64,000 bases of DNA from Cellvibrionaceae bacterium 1162T.S.0a.05. Its GTDB lineage: Bacteria > Pseudomonadota > Gammaproteobacteria > Pseudomonadales > Cellvibrionaceae. A program made the translations under genes and the position numbers. The notes beneath the pieces are model-generated. The model was not told where the DNA came from and made no database searches. It saw only the letters and a program-made list of their open reading frames with translations. Below, in pieces: positions 25,044-33,983 of the stretch (position 1 is the first letter of the stretch; each line of letters begins with the position of its first letter). The stretch spans positions 289,501 to 353,500 of the forward strand of contig LANB01000001.1 of the NCBI GenBank assembly GCA_000964245.1, given 5' to 3'.

Positions 25044-25787
25044 GTGTTAGACATCTGGTACACATTCCCTGCGACAATGGGCGACGACCAAGCCTGGATT
25101 TCCTACAATCACGGCTATGCCGAGATAGCGGACGCTGACCCTCGTAACAACATTCTCAGAGTTAGGCTTCCATTCAAAAACCCAACTGAACATGGCATGC
25201 CTACCAACGAGGAATTTCCACACTTGACTTCTGTCGATGAAGCTCTTGATGATCAAATCTCAGCATCAGGAGGGGTTTACGTGGGAAGCGTGACGGTTGA
25301 TGGTCACCGGTTCTTCTATTTTTACTTAGACACGACTGAGAAAAAAGCCGCAGAAATAGTTGAAAGCGTGTCTGACTCCAGGTCTTATAAGCTTCAGTAT
25401 GTTTATGAAACAGATAAAGAAAAGAAATACTACTGGAATGAACTTTACCCAACCGATGACGATTGGCAAATAATTCAAGATTTAAAAGTTTTAGATTCTT
25501 TAGACACTGAAGGTGATATTCGCGAAAAAGTAAGAGAAGTTATGCATTGGGCCTATTTCCCTAAAGCGTCCCAGTGCCAAACATTTACTAACTGGGTGAG
25601 GAGCGAGAATTATGTCGTTCACCATAGCGGTAAAGAGAATGACGGATCTGAGTACCTCACTCAATATAGCCACAACGGAACTATGCACCTCGGCGATATA
25701 ACAAACCATACGATTAGATCAAACAGAAAAGCGAGGGAGCTGGGTGGCCGTTATGACGGCTGGGAAACAAGTGTGGAGAGAGAATAG
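25044..25787 (+). CDS. DUF695-RraB two-domain protein
   Basis: 247 aa, GTG start at 25044 with AAGGAGAG upstream. Residues 1-130 resemble DUF695 (WYTFPATMGDDQAWISYNHG, ending YKLQYVYETDKEK). Residues about 145-245 match RraB-type proteins: HWAYFPKASQCQTF and the family-typical closing RELGGRYDGWETSVE. E. coli RraB binds RNase E and inhibits it; whether this fusion does so is unknown. Monocistronic in an AT-rich accessory stretch. Confidence 0.82.
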   Translation: MLDIWYTFPATMGDDQAWISYNHGYAEIADADPRNNILRVRLPFKNPTEHGMPTNEEFPHLTSVDEALDDQISASGGVYVGSVTVDGHRFFYFYLDTTEKKAAEIVESVSDSRSYKLQYVYETDKEKKYYWNELYPTDDDWQIIQDLKVLDSLDTEGDIREKVREVMHWAYFPKASQCQTFTNWVRSENYVVHHSGKENDGSEYLTQYSHNGTMHLGDITNHTIRSNRKARELGGRYDGWETSVERE

Positions 25788-25969
25788 GTTTCGCGTAGCC
25801 GGACTGTGCGGTGGCACCACCTAGACTCATCACAATATGACTTTGTGCAACCGGATGGATGTAAAGCAATACGATTAAGTAAGAATTAGAATACTGTGTT
25901 AATCGAAGCCAATTTAAATCTTCCTATTCATAAGTGGTCGCGTTAAAACTCAAGGATGGACACCTGACA

Positions 25970-26872
25970 ATGAACACCTATTGCATCGAAGTAGAAGTCA
26001 GCAATTGCCTAATCGTGCCTGAAGCTCAAAAAGCCCTTTTCAATCGCAAAGAAGAAGATGTAGCAGGCTGGGCCTGCTACAAAACACTGTATTTTGACGG
26101 TAACAACGAAGAAGAAGCCAAAGAAAAAGCCATTCAATATATGCAAGACGAGCCCAATCTTCAGGCCCTGACTTTAAACACCCCGGAAAACCCCAAGCGC
26201 TACCGAATTACCAGCATCATACCCTGGCCTTATGGCGACCCCCTAAGCCCGGAGGAGGTAACGAAGAACTATGCATTCAATGCAGTAGATGAACAAGGAA
26301 ACGTACTGACCTGGATGGAAGCCTCCGACCCCAAAAAAGTTAAGTACAAAAAAATTGCAAAGAAGAAATTATTCAAAGGCTCCGAACCTATTTGGAACCC
26401 AGTGCTTTGCGGCCACATCGCCTCTACCTGCCATCTAAGCTACACCGAAAGTGATCGCGCCATTCTAGAATCCCTACCCGAGCCCATTATGCACTTGCAC
26501 TACCTTTGGACATTCGAGTGTGAGGTGGGCGGAAATGGTATAGAGTGCTTCGTATTGGAGAAATGCGGCCACGAGATAAAGGGGTGTTATGAAGCCTTGC
26601 AGGCCGTAGGGCACAAACAGCTAGCGGAAGCACTGGGTATGGGAATCGCATTGAGCCTTGAGCCCGATGAGGAAGGCAATATCAGTGCTGAGTACGTGCA
26701 CGATGTGGAGGATCTAACCTGGTTTAATCATTTTAAGGGCTGCTCACGCTACAAAGAGCTGCATGAGATTGATGACGCATTTGACGTATATGAACTGACC
26801 AATAACGATCTGGAAAAGAAGATTGTTGCGTATATAAAAGCCAATATTAGTGATATTGCTAGCGGGTCTTAG
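25970..26872 (+). CDS. Accessory protein with DUF4375-like segment
   Basis: 300 aa from the ATG at 25970, with AAGGATGG upstream; a GTG at 25934 lacks a good site. The N-terminal 130 residues have no recognised fold. About 165-230 resembles the DUF4375/DMP19 domain: LWTFECEVGGNGIECFVL, then YEALQAVGHKQLAEALGMG. Cytosolic, acidic. Function unknown; this domain often appears in proteins near toxin-immunity loci. A small gene follows 39 bp later. Confidence 0.75.
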   Translation: MNTYCIEVEVSNCLIVPEAQKALFNRKEEDVAGWACYKTLYFDGNNEEEAKEKAIQYMQDEPNLQALTLNTPENPKRYRITSIIPWPYGDPLSPEEVTKNYAFNAVDEQGNVLTWMEASDPKKVKYKKIAKKKLFKGSEPIWNPVLCGHIASTCHLSYTESDRAILESLPEPIMHLHYLWTFECEVGGNGIECFVLEKCGHEIKGCYEALQAVGHKQLAEALGMGIALSLEPDEEGNISAEYVHDVEDLTWFNHFKGCSRYKELHEIDDAFDVYELTNNDLEKKIVAYIKANISDIASGS

Positions 26873-26911
26873 CAATTGCACTCGCTACCCAATTACACTT
26901 TGGAGCATTCA

Positions 26912-27145
26912 ATGAAACTACCGGTAAAAATTACGCCGTCAATAAAATGTGAACGCTGCACGATGCGATATAAAGTGATATTTTCCGAGTGCCCGCATTG
27001 CAAAGATAAAGCAGACGGGCCAGAACTGGAAGAACATATCGAAAATTATCATAGAAAATTAAAAGCGAATTCCAAATTAGGTATGGTTTTCCTCGTTATA
27101 ACAAGCGCCCTTGCAGCGGTACTGGTGTTGCTGGTTCTTGTTTAG
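26912..27145 (+). CDS. Small zinc-ribbon membrane protein
   Basis: 78 aa from the ATG at 26912 (GGAGC upstream). Two CxxC pairs (CERCTMRYKVIFSECPHC) form a likely zinc ribbon, followed by a charged helix and one C-terminal membrane segment (GMVFLVITSALAAVLVLLVLV). No known function. Sits directly behind the DUF4375-like gene and probably shares its transcript. Confidence 0.75.
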   Translation: MKLPVKITPSIKCERCTMRYKVIFSECPHCKDKADGPELEEHIENYHRKLKANSKLGMVFLVITSALAAVLVLLVLV

Positions 27146-27231
27146 ATTTTAGCGTCGTTGAACGATGTTATAACCATGCTAATTGCATTGAAGTATTGCA
27201 GTACGATCAATACACCCAAGTGGAGTCCCCT

Positions 27232-28533
27232 ATGGCATCAGACTTTTCACTGGATCGCATCAGATTCAATCTAAGCCAGTTACGTAACCACCTTTGGGTT
27301 CGGCCTTTGTTAGTTTGTTTACTCTCAATAGCGGCCGCCTTTTTGGCAAAGCTCGCTGATGATACCTCCCTCGCAACTCTGTTGCCCCAAATCAAACTTG
27401 ATGCGGTCGAAACCTTGTTATCGATTATGGCGAGCAGTATGTTGGTTATTGCCACTTTTTCAGTGGCTTCGATGTTATCCGCCTACAGTTCCGCGAGTAG
27501 AACTGCCACACCGCGTTCATTTAATTTGGTGGTGTCTGATGATGCATCTCAAAACGCCCTTTCAACATTTGTCGGCGCGTTTATTTACAGTACAGTTGCG
27601 CTCATAGCAGTGAAAAATGATTATTTCGAATCGGCCGGGCTTTTTATTCTTTTTGTTATCACGGTGCTCGTATTTTGCCTGGTTATTGCGATGTTTGTGC
27701 GCTGGGTAGACCGCATTGCACGTTTGGGGCGAATGGAATCGACTATCGAAAAAGTTGAAGCGGCCACTCTGCAAGCCCTGCAACGGCGAATCAAAAAACC
27801 TGCGCTTGGCGGTGTGCCTTTACAACAAAAACCGCAGGGGAAGCCCATTTCCTCGAAGACAGACAATTCAGTAGTGGCAAAAGAGGTTGGGTTTATCCAG
27901 CACATTGATATGTCGGCTCTTCAGGCTTGCGCACAAGAGCAGGCATTTCGCGTGAAGATTGCATGCCTACCGGGCACCTTCACTTTTCCGGGCCGAGTGC
28001 TTGCTTATATAAACAAAGACGAGGGCGAGCCCGCAGAGGATGACTACAAGCGCGTTTTAAGTTGTTTTAAGGTAAAACAGTCACGCGCGTTTGACGACGA
28101 CCCACGCTTTGGTTTGGTGGTGCTATCAGAAATCGCGAGCCGCGCCCTATCCCCTGCTGTTAACGACCCCGGCACCGCCATTAGTGTGATTGGAAGCTTG
28201 TTGCGCCTTTTTTCAGTTTGGAGCGATCGCGATACCAATACTGACGAGGACCCAAAGTGCGACCGCATTGAAGTACCTTTGATTTCAACACAGGATATGT
28301 TCGACGATGCTTTCAAGGCAATCGGCCGCGACGGCGCGGGCATGGTTGAAGTCGCCATGCGCCTACAAAAAGCCCTCTATTCTCTTTCCCAAACCCGCAA
28401 TTCGGACGTGCGGGACGCTGCCGAATACCACAGGCAACTCGCACTCAAACGTTCTCAGCGTGTATTGGATATTGAAGAGGATATCGCCGCCGTTAAAGAC
28501 GCAGCGCAGGACTTAAAGCACGGAAATTCCTGA
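27232..28533 (+). CDS. DUF2254 membrane protein
   Basis: 433 aa from the ATG at 27232 (TGGAG upstream; a TTG at 27196 is less likely). Four membrane segments in the first 165 residues (LLVCLLSIAAAFLAKLA, LLSIMASSMLVIATFSVAS, ALSTFVGAFIYSTVALIAV, LFILFVITVLVFCLVIAMFV), then a cytosolic region with DDDPRFGLVVLSEIASRALSP and VNDPGTA, the DUF2254 signature. No function established for the family. Base composition returns to that of the host chromosome here. Confidence 0.9.
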   Translation: MASDFSLDRIRFNLSQLRNHLWVRPLLVCLLSIAAAFLAKLADDTSLATLLPQIKLDAVETLLSIMASSMLVIATFSVASMLSAYSSASRTATPRSFNLVVSDDASQNALSTFVGAFIYSTVALIAVKNDYFESAGLFILFVITVLVFCLVIAMFVRWVDRIARLGRMESTIEKVEAATLQALQRRIKKPALGGVPLQQKPQGKPISSKTDNSVVAKEVGFIQHIDMSALQACAQEQAFRVKIACLPGTFTFPGRVLAYINKDEGEPAEDDYKRVLSCFKVKQSRAFDDDPRFGLVVLSEIASRALSPAVNDPGTAISVIGSLLRLFSVWSDRDTNTDEDPKCDRIEVPLISTQDMFDDAFKAIGRDGAGMVEVAMRLQKALYSLSQTRNSDVRDAAEYHRQLALKRSQRVLDIEEDIAAVKDAAQDLKHGNS

Positions 28534-28623
28534 ATCGGCCAAGCTATCATTTTTTTACTTTTTTGATGCTTGAACCTTCCGGTTTCACACGATAACGTTA
28601 AGAAAATAAAAGGCGACGGTTTA

Positions 28624-29814
28624 ATGATGAACGAATCCACGCGAAGAGAGTTTCTACTGACGCTCTCCACTGCCCTTCTTGCAGCGGGCACATTAGGTTG
28701 CACACGCGAAACCCAAACAGCAGATGACGAAATTGCCACACTGTTTACATCCTTGAAAGGTATTGTGGATGTGACCATCGCCGAACAAAAAGCCGTGGGC
28801 ATTACCTTTGGCATTCAGAAAATGGGCGAGGCTCCACTTCTGGGTGCAAGTGGCAAAAGCACGCTCAGTGCTTCCACCCCCATTAAAAATAACACCCCCA
28901 TGAGAATTGCTTCCGTGACCAAGGTTTTTATAGCGGTTGCAGTAATGAAGCTCATTGAAGAAGGCAAGCTTCGCTTGAGCCAGCCGCTTAGCGATTTTTT
29001 CCCCTCTTTCCCCGATGGCAACAAAGTTACAATTTATCATCTGCTGTCACACACTTCCGGCCTGAAAGATTGGTGGGAAGCCGGCCTACCCGAGGATGCA
29101 CCCGGCGATTTTACACAACAGCCTCATCCGCACCGCGTATTAGAACGCGTGAATTCACCCTACCATTTTGAACCTGGAGAACATCATTGGTATTCCAATA
29201 CGGCTTTCGTATTGCTTGGCGATGTTGTGGAGACGGTAACTGAAAAGCCGCTCGGTAAATTTCTTGAGCAAGCGATTTTTTCACCCTATAAACTGGAAAA
29301 TACCTATTACGATCCAAACCCGGAACAGAGTAAAAAGTGGGGCGCGGGCCACCATGTATCACCCGAATCCGACACCGGTTTTGTGCAAACCGGTTTTACA
29401 GGTTCTCCCGGTGCCGCTGGTGGCATATGGTCGACACCTCGTGATCTACTGCAATGGTCAAACGCGCTTTACGATGGCTCACTCATTTCAGCAGCGAGTA
29501 TTGCCAACATGACGGAGTTTGCCCAACTTAACGATGGCCGCCCGGTGTATGAATCAACCTGGCATCCAGACTGGATGGAAGCCCGCCCACCGAAAATCGA
29601 ATTCATGCAACAATACGGTTGGGGTTTAGGCTTCAGCCTGTTTACATCCAACAATCAAAAAGTGGTGTGGCACGGTGGAGGCATCCCCGGGTTTAATGCA
29701 ATATGGCTCAACATTCCGGCGCAATCCTTGTCCATCGCCATGCTTGCCAATACCGACAACGGCGTTATGCCTGCGTTTGAAAAAATTGTGCCTGAAGCCG
29801 TTAAAAATCAATAA
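28624..29814 (+). CDS. Exported serine hydrolase of the class C beta-lactamase/DD-peptidase family
   Basis: About 396 aa; the ATG at 28624 (or 28627) starts a twin-arginine-like signal (RREFLLTLSTALLAAGTLGC). Catalytic motifs: SVTK (SxxK) near residue 97, YSN (YxN) in HWYSNTAFV, and HGGG near the C-terminus replacing KTG. Pfam Beta-lactamase family; members are esterases, D-aminopeptidases or penicillin-binding proteins as often as true beta-lactamases, so antibiotic resistance should not be assumed. Monocistronic. Confidence 0.9.
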   Translation: MMNESTRREFLLTLSTALLAAGTLGCTRETQTADDEIATLFTSLKGIVDVTIAEQKAVGITFGIQKMGEAPLLGASGKSTLSASTPIKNNTPMRIASVTKVFIAVAVMKLIEEGKLRLSQPLSDFFPSFPDGNKVTIYHLLSHTSGLKDWWEAGLPEDAPGDFTQQPHPHRVLERVNSPYHFEPGEHHWYSNTAFVLLGDVVETVTEKPLGKFLEQAIFSPYKLENTYYDPNPEQSKKWGAGHHVSPESDTGFVQTGFTGSPGAAGGIWSTPRDLLQWSNALYDGSLISAASIANMTEFAQLNDGRPVYESTWHPDWMEARPPKIEFMQQYGWGLGFSLFTSNNQKVVWHGGGIPGFNAIWLNIPAQSLSIAMLANTDNGVMPAFEKIVPEAVKNQ

Positions 29815-30289
29815 AAATAAAAACGGACATTGGTGAGGCTGAATACTTTTTATTTAGCGAGCACTACGCATCAATAGCCATACTTAACAATTTAAATTAG
29901 TGAGTGCCACTCACGAAAAATATTAAAAAAATAAAATCGTGAAAATTCACGTTTTTCTGATTAATTTTGATCGCAACTGATTAGGGTGATTATTTTTTAA
30001 AACGTCCAAAAAAAAACCAAACCAACAATTCCAGATAATAAATGTGATTTGGCACACACAATTGTTCCCGGTTCGTCCACTCCACGCCTTTACGAATTGT
30101 AAAAGCACTCATGCCTTAATAGTATATTTATTCCGTTTTAGCACTTTAAAAAAGCGTAAATCATCATTGCTTGATGATGATTGGCACCTGTTAGGCCCGA
30201 GGCTTTCACCAAAAACAGGTTTCCGCAATAACAAGAAACAACCACTCCTTGTGGTTTCAGCCCAAAAAATATTTTTGAGATTGATAATT
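29815..30289. other. AT-rich intergenic stretch with two hairpins
   Basis: 475 bp without a supportable gene. A palindrome GTGAGTGCCACTCAC (about 29900-29914) and a terminator-like hairpin CGTGAAAATTCACGTTTTT (about 29938-29956) lie 85-140 bp after the hydrolase stop. The remainder, up to the ATG at 30290, is very AT-rich; an in-frame upstream extension of the next gene to 30044 was rejected because it would bury the signal peptide. Confidence 0.5.
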
Positions 30290-31825
30290 ATGTTCATAAA
30301 ACTACCAAACACACTTATCAAGGCCCTTTTTCTTTTTTCGTTCCTATTCGTTTTATCGGCCTGCGGAGGCAGTGATGACACCTCCAATACTGATCAAGAC
30401 AATCAGCAAGGCGAACAAAACCCGATGGAACAAGAAAACACAGAACAAACTGACTCGACAAATAACGATGACCAGGACGAAGAACCCTCTTCTGAGAATG
30501 ACAATTCCGAAGAAGGTGGGCAAGACAATGACAATGGCAATGAAAACAGAGTAGAAGTCGATCCACCGGATTTACCTAAAGATGATCAGGGCTGGACAGA
30601 ATTAGCTTTGCACCCTGATTCGAAACAAATTTATGTGAGTGCCGATGCTTTAGCTGAAGCGGATGGTTTGTCTGAAAGTAACCCGGCTCCATTGAACGTT
30701 GTGCTGCAAATGATCGCACCAGGCGACCATGTGCTATTTAAACGTGGTGATACATTCGGAGAGCTTCCATGGCCGACCGCAGCAGGGCTCAATGCCGATT
30801 ACCCCACAGTATTTGGAGCTTATGGCGAAGAATCGCTACCGCGGCCAGTTTTTACTGGTGGCCTGAGTGGCAACGGAAGTGATGCTCCGAGTAATTTATT
30901 TTTTGTTGACCTTGAGATTCACGACGGAATTAGTTTTAAGCTGCCTTATCGAAATATTACTTTTGAAGGCGTGCTTCTTCTAGGTGGCGAGATGAGCGCA
31001 CAAGGGTGGGAAGAAGAAGATACTCGCGCAAAAAACCTAAAGTTATTCCGCACGGTTATTGCTGATGCGCCACGTGGGCAGGGGCTATTTTGTGATGATG
31101 TGGACGGCATTACAATTGAAGAAAGTGTGTTCGATCGAAACGGTTATTCCGAAACTAACCCCCCAAATAAATTTAATCACAATATTTATATCCAAAAACG
31201 AAATAACGATGTCACGCTTAAAAATACAATTACCGCCCGTGCGTCCTCGCACGGCTTTCAATTGAGACCCCATGGCATTGTTGAAGGTGTCCTCTCAATC
31301 GCGAACCCACTTGCAGGATTTATTTCGCAAGACAATGCTGCATTGAATGCCGAGGATTATTGGCCTTCTCCACAATTGATACGTAATAGCGTTGCGCTGC
31401 ATGGCATTACTCGTCAGGATGCGGCTCCAGCTGATTTTGCTGCCAATGCGACAGGTTTCCAAATGTTTGGTGGAGATGCAACACTCGGGTTTCCCGAAAA
31501 CGCGATCTGTGAAAACAATATCGTTGCGTTTGCCCAGGGTGATGCGCGCAAACCGCTACCCACATTCGATCAATATTCGGCAAGTTCGTCGGGCAATGTT
31601 ATACACGAGTGGGACGATGATGATGACGGTAACAACTACGTCGAACCTCGGGGAATTCCAGAGTACATGGAGCATTTGGGTTGGCCAGAATTCGCATCAG
31701 TGGACGATGCCATTGAGGCCTTTATGCAGGAAGCACGAAACAACCGTAAGGGTGACTGGACTCAGGAGTATACGGCGGAAGCAGCAATTAGCTGGATTCA
31801 GGACGGCTTTCAGACTGCTGAATAA
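30290..31825 (+). CDS. Secreted lipoprotein with right-handed beta-helix fold
   Basis: About 511 aa from the ATG at 30290. Signal peptide with lipobox LSAC; an acidic Asn/Asp/Gln/Glu linker of about 60 residues; then a beta-helix-like domain: APGDHVLFKRGDTF, IHDGISFKLPYRNITFEGVLL, GLFCDDVDGITIEESVFDRNG, HNIYIQKRNNDVTLKNTI, SHGFQLRPHGIVEGVLSI. This resembles polysaccharide lyase or parallel-beta-helix repeat proteins of the pectate-lyase superfamily. Given the neighbourhood a glycan-acting role is plausible, but no catalytic residue set was identified. Confidence 0.82.
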   Translation: MFIKLPNTLIKALFLFSFLFVLSACGGSDDTSNTDQDNQQGEQNPMEQENTEQTDSTNNDDQDEEPSSENDNSEEGGQDNDNGNENRVEVDPPDLPKDDQGWTELALHPDSKQIYVSADALAEADGLSESNPAPLNVVLQMIAPGDHVLFKRGDTFGELPWPTAAGLNADYPTVFGAYGEESLPRPVFTGGLSGNGSDAPSNLFFVDLEIHDGISFKLPYRNITFEGVLLLGGEMSAQGWEEEDTRAKNLKLFRTVIADAPRGQGLFCDDVDGITIEESVFDRNGYSETNPPNKFNHNIYIQKRNNDVTLKNTITARASSHGFQLRPHGIVEGVLSIANPLAGFISQDNAALNAEDYWPSPQLIRNSVALHGITRQDAAPADFAANATGFQMFGGDATLGFPENAICENNIVAFAQGDARKPLPTFDQYSASSSGNVIHEWDDDDDGNNYVEPRGIPEYMEHLGWPEFASVDDAIEAFMQEARNNRKGDWTQEYTAEAAISWIQDGFQTAE

Positions 31826-32110
31826 TTTTCCAGAAGACTACAAGTAGGGAAGCTGCCCAAAGCCAGGAATTGGCTTGTACCTCAAAAGAAAACAAAAAGC
31901 GTCCGGATAGGTGCCAACGGCCCACCGGGCGTTTAAGACCGGAGTCACTCCACCCGGCGCTTCAAAGCCCGCCCTATTCCAAAAACAAAAATATTTTGCT
32001 GATTACGCTTTTATAGATTATTGTGAGTGCTAGAAAAAAGCCTGGACTTGAAAGAAATATGAAAGTTTTTTTGCTTCTGTCCACGGTACGTATATGGAGG
32101 TTGAAACGGA

Positions 32111-32413
32111 ATGAGAACGATATTTACCTTTATAGCGCTTACATTTCTCAGTGCCTGCACACTTCATCCCACAACGGAAGTTGCTTCTGTTAATAGCAAT
32201 TATGATGAGGCAGATTATCAAGTTCAAAGTGCCGGACTTATCGGTTGCGCTCCCGACGATATAGCAATATCCAATATTGTTTCCTTGACCTTTGGTAGCT
32301 CCGAAGCCTGGCAGGCTAGCTGTAAAAAACAACGCTTTTACTGTTCAAGAATTGTCGAAGACCATCGCACAAATTACACTTCACAAATTGCTTGCACTAA
32401 GGCAATGGATTAA
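32111..32413 (+). CDS. Small lipoprotein
   Basis: 100 aa. TGGAGG lies about 10 nt upstream of the ATG. Signal peptide RTIFTFIALTFLSAC with lipobox LSAC; the mature part of 84 residues has four further Cys (IGCAP, ASCKK, YCSR, IACTK), probably two disulfides. No family recognised. The 285 bp before it hold GC-rich hairpin-forming sequence but no gene. Confidence 0.75.
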   Translation: MRTIFTFIALTFLSACTLHPTTEVASVNSNYDEADYQVQSAGLIGCAPDDIAISNIVSLTFGSSEAWQASCKKQRFYCSRIVEDHRTNYTSQIACTKAMD

Positions 32414-32543
32414 AACGCCAACTGTAATTATTCGTGGAAGCCACTTTAATTTTCCTGCCAGCGTTGGTGCCAGAAATTAGTGTCTCTATTCAACCCCGAA
32501 TGTGTGCTTGCTGAGCCAATTGCAATAGGATATAACTTCACGC

Positions 32544-32846
32544 ATGAACCTGAAGCTTTCTGGTGGCCTGGTCCACGCACTCCCAACAGACCTGAAACTC
32601 GCATTAAGCGAGAAAAAAGGTTTAAGCGAAACATGGGAAAGCCTGACTCCGATTGCCCGCAATGAGTTTATTTGTTGGGTGGAAGACGCCAAACAGGAAA
32701 AGACCAGAGCCAAACGTATTAGCCGTACTGTTGAAGAACTGCAAGAAGGTAAAAGGCGGCCTTGCTGTTGGCCAGGCTGTATTCACCGTACCGATAAGAA
32801 ACCGGGAAAGTGGCAGCAGGACGTGTTGATAAACAAAAAAAAGTAA
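32544..32846 (+). CDS. YdeI/OmpD-associated family protein
   Basis: 100 aa. Pattern of the bacteriocin-protection YdeI/OmdA family: ALPTDLKLALSEKKGLSETW, SLTPIARNEFICWVEDAKQ, KTRAKRISRTVEELQEGKR. Only the C-terminal half of longer family members (about 190 aa) is present, so it is a short stand-alone form. Cytosolic. Role poorly known. Confidence 0.78.
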   Translation: MNLKLSGGLVHALPTDLKLALSEKKGLSETWESLTPIARNEFICWVEDAKQEKTRAKRISRTVEELQEGKRRPCCWPGCIHRTDKKPGKWQQDVLINKKK

Positions 32847-32909
32847 AATAGTAAAAGACCAGAAAAACATTTACTCACTCACCCGACTAAAAGCGGATTG
32901 CGCCCGGAT

Positions 32910-33332
32910 ATGAAGATTTTTTCCCAAACACTCGAGGCGCCTTCTCAATTTTTATCAGAATTAAAACAAATCCTTGAGGCGGAATGGGGGCAATTTGAAC
33001 CTTTTAATCAGAATAAAGGCGGCATGCAATGCCCAGCGCCACTTGTTGCCGTTGAAAATCAGGTTTTATTGGGTGGTTTGGTATTTTCCTTATGGAAGGA
33101 TGCAAGCCAAAAAGAGTATACGCTTTGGATAAACGGTGTGATTGTCAAACCGGCCTTTAGGGGAAGAGGCGTTGCTTCCCAGCTTGTTAAACAAGCCGTA
33201 ATGTTTGCATCAGGTACGGGCCACGCTTTTCTTTATGCCAAATCGGAGGTGGCGCCTTTATATTTGAACAATGGCTGGCAAGTTTACGAAGACCTGGGCA
33301 GGGATAAAATATTCAAACATCCTTTGAACTGA
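32910..33332 (+). CDS. GNAT-family N-acetyltransferase
   Basis: 140 aa from the ATG at 32910. Central acetyl-CoA motif VKPAFRGRGVASQLVKQAV, preceded by a strand LWINGVIV and followed by FLYAKSEVAPLYLNNGW, the usual GNAT motif A/B arrangement. Substrate unknown. Its stop is 7 bp from the MITE-like element at 33340. Confidence 0.88.
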   Translation: MKIFSQTLEAPSQFLSELKQILEAEWGQFEPFNQNKGGMQCPAPLVAVENQVLLGGLVFSLWKDASQKEYTLWINGVIVKPAFRGRGVASQLVKQAVMFASGTGHAFLYAKSEVAPLYLNNGWQVYEDLGRDKIFKHPLN

Positions 33333-33339
33333 AGGAGTT

Positions 33340-33486
33340 CTAGGGAACCTCTGAAAAATGGAAATATTTTTTCTGTGGCAAGGAAGCACCGCGCGGAGAA
33401 CCGGAGTTTACTGGAGTAAATGAGGATTCGAGCACGGAGCTGACGCCGCCACAGGGAAAATAGGCCATTTTTCAGAGGTTCCCTAG
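33340..33486. repeat. MITE-like element with 22-bp perfect terminal inverted repeats
   Basis: Both ends carry CTAGGGAACCTCTGAAAAAT extended by GG; 22/22 pairs match (33340-33361 with 33465-33486) and pairing continues weakly inward to CTGTGGC/GCCACAG. Total 147 bp, no coding capacity. Looks like a non-autonomous mobile element; it lies between the GNAT gene and a small membrane gene. Confidence 0.8.
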
Positions 33487-33501
33487 CACAAAACAAGCAA
33501 T

Positions 33502-33807
33502 ATGAATAACCCGGAATTCCTTATTTTAATATTGAATACAGTCGTAATCTGTATCGCCTATTTCCTTGTTTACCCGCTTTTCTGTGGTTCAGACATAGTG
33601 AAAGTGGCAATAAATGATGGCGTTGCCTCCGCTATTTGTCTGCTCGTGGCGGGCAGCCTTTTCTGGGGAAGTGGCACCGAGTTCAATCTGGTATTTCTGA
33701 CAGCCAATTGGTTTGGGTTTACCTTGCTTACTTATCTCATCATCGAATTGCCCTTCATGGTTTGGTATAGCAATAAATACGATATCTGGTCTTCCTTTGA
33801 TCCCTGA
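33502..33807 (+). CDS. Small three-helix membrane protein
   Basis: 101 aa with three hydrophobic segments: FLILILNTVVICIAYFLVY, GVASAICLLVAGSLFW and WFGFTLLTYLIIELPFMVWY. No family recognised. Starts 16 bp after the MITE-like element, so its promoter and ribosome binding site (AAACAAGCAAT, weak) are near or within the element. Confidence 0.65.
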   Translation: MNNPEFLILILNTVVICIAYFLVYPLFCGSDIVKVAINDGVASAICLLVAGSLFWGSGTEFNLVFLTANWFGFTLLTYLIIELPFMVWYSNKYDIWSSFDP

Positions 33808-33897
33808 GCTTTCGGGGTTCTTTAATTAGCGTTGCTCCTCCCTACTTTACCCCTTTGCCCCTCCTGCCCTTAAACGCGCTGCTGTCCCAAAACAAAC

Positions 33898-33938
33898 ATT
33901 ATATTAGATATTGCTTATTTATATTTTTCTAATATAAT
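33898..33938 (+). promoter_or_regulatory. Likely BigR-type operator/promoter of the sulfide operon
   Basis: Perfect 10-bp inverted repeat ATTATATTAG/CTAATATAAT separated by 21 AT-rich bases; a second ATTAG-N6-CTAAT pair follows near 33948-33964. AT-rich inverted repeats upstream of ArsR/BigR genes are their usual binding sites. The repressor gene starts 45 bp downstream. Confidence 0.6.
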
Positions 33939-33983
33939 TCCCTCTAAATTAGCTTTACCTAATATACAACCCGGAAAACAGCT

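Noticed and set aside
28624-29814. Reading the serine hydrolase as an AmpC-type resistance beta-lactamase
   Set aside because: HGGG replaces KTG and the family is functionally broad; no resistance context.
30044-30289. Longer start for the beta-helix lipoprotein
   Set aside because: Would place 82 residues before a clear signal peptide and lipobox.
31860-31990. GC-rich repeats around CCGGGCG/CCCGGCG as a possible attC or terminator
   Set aside because: Pairing is imperfect, there is no T-run and no R'/R'' boxes.
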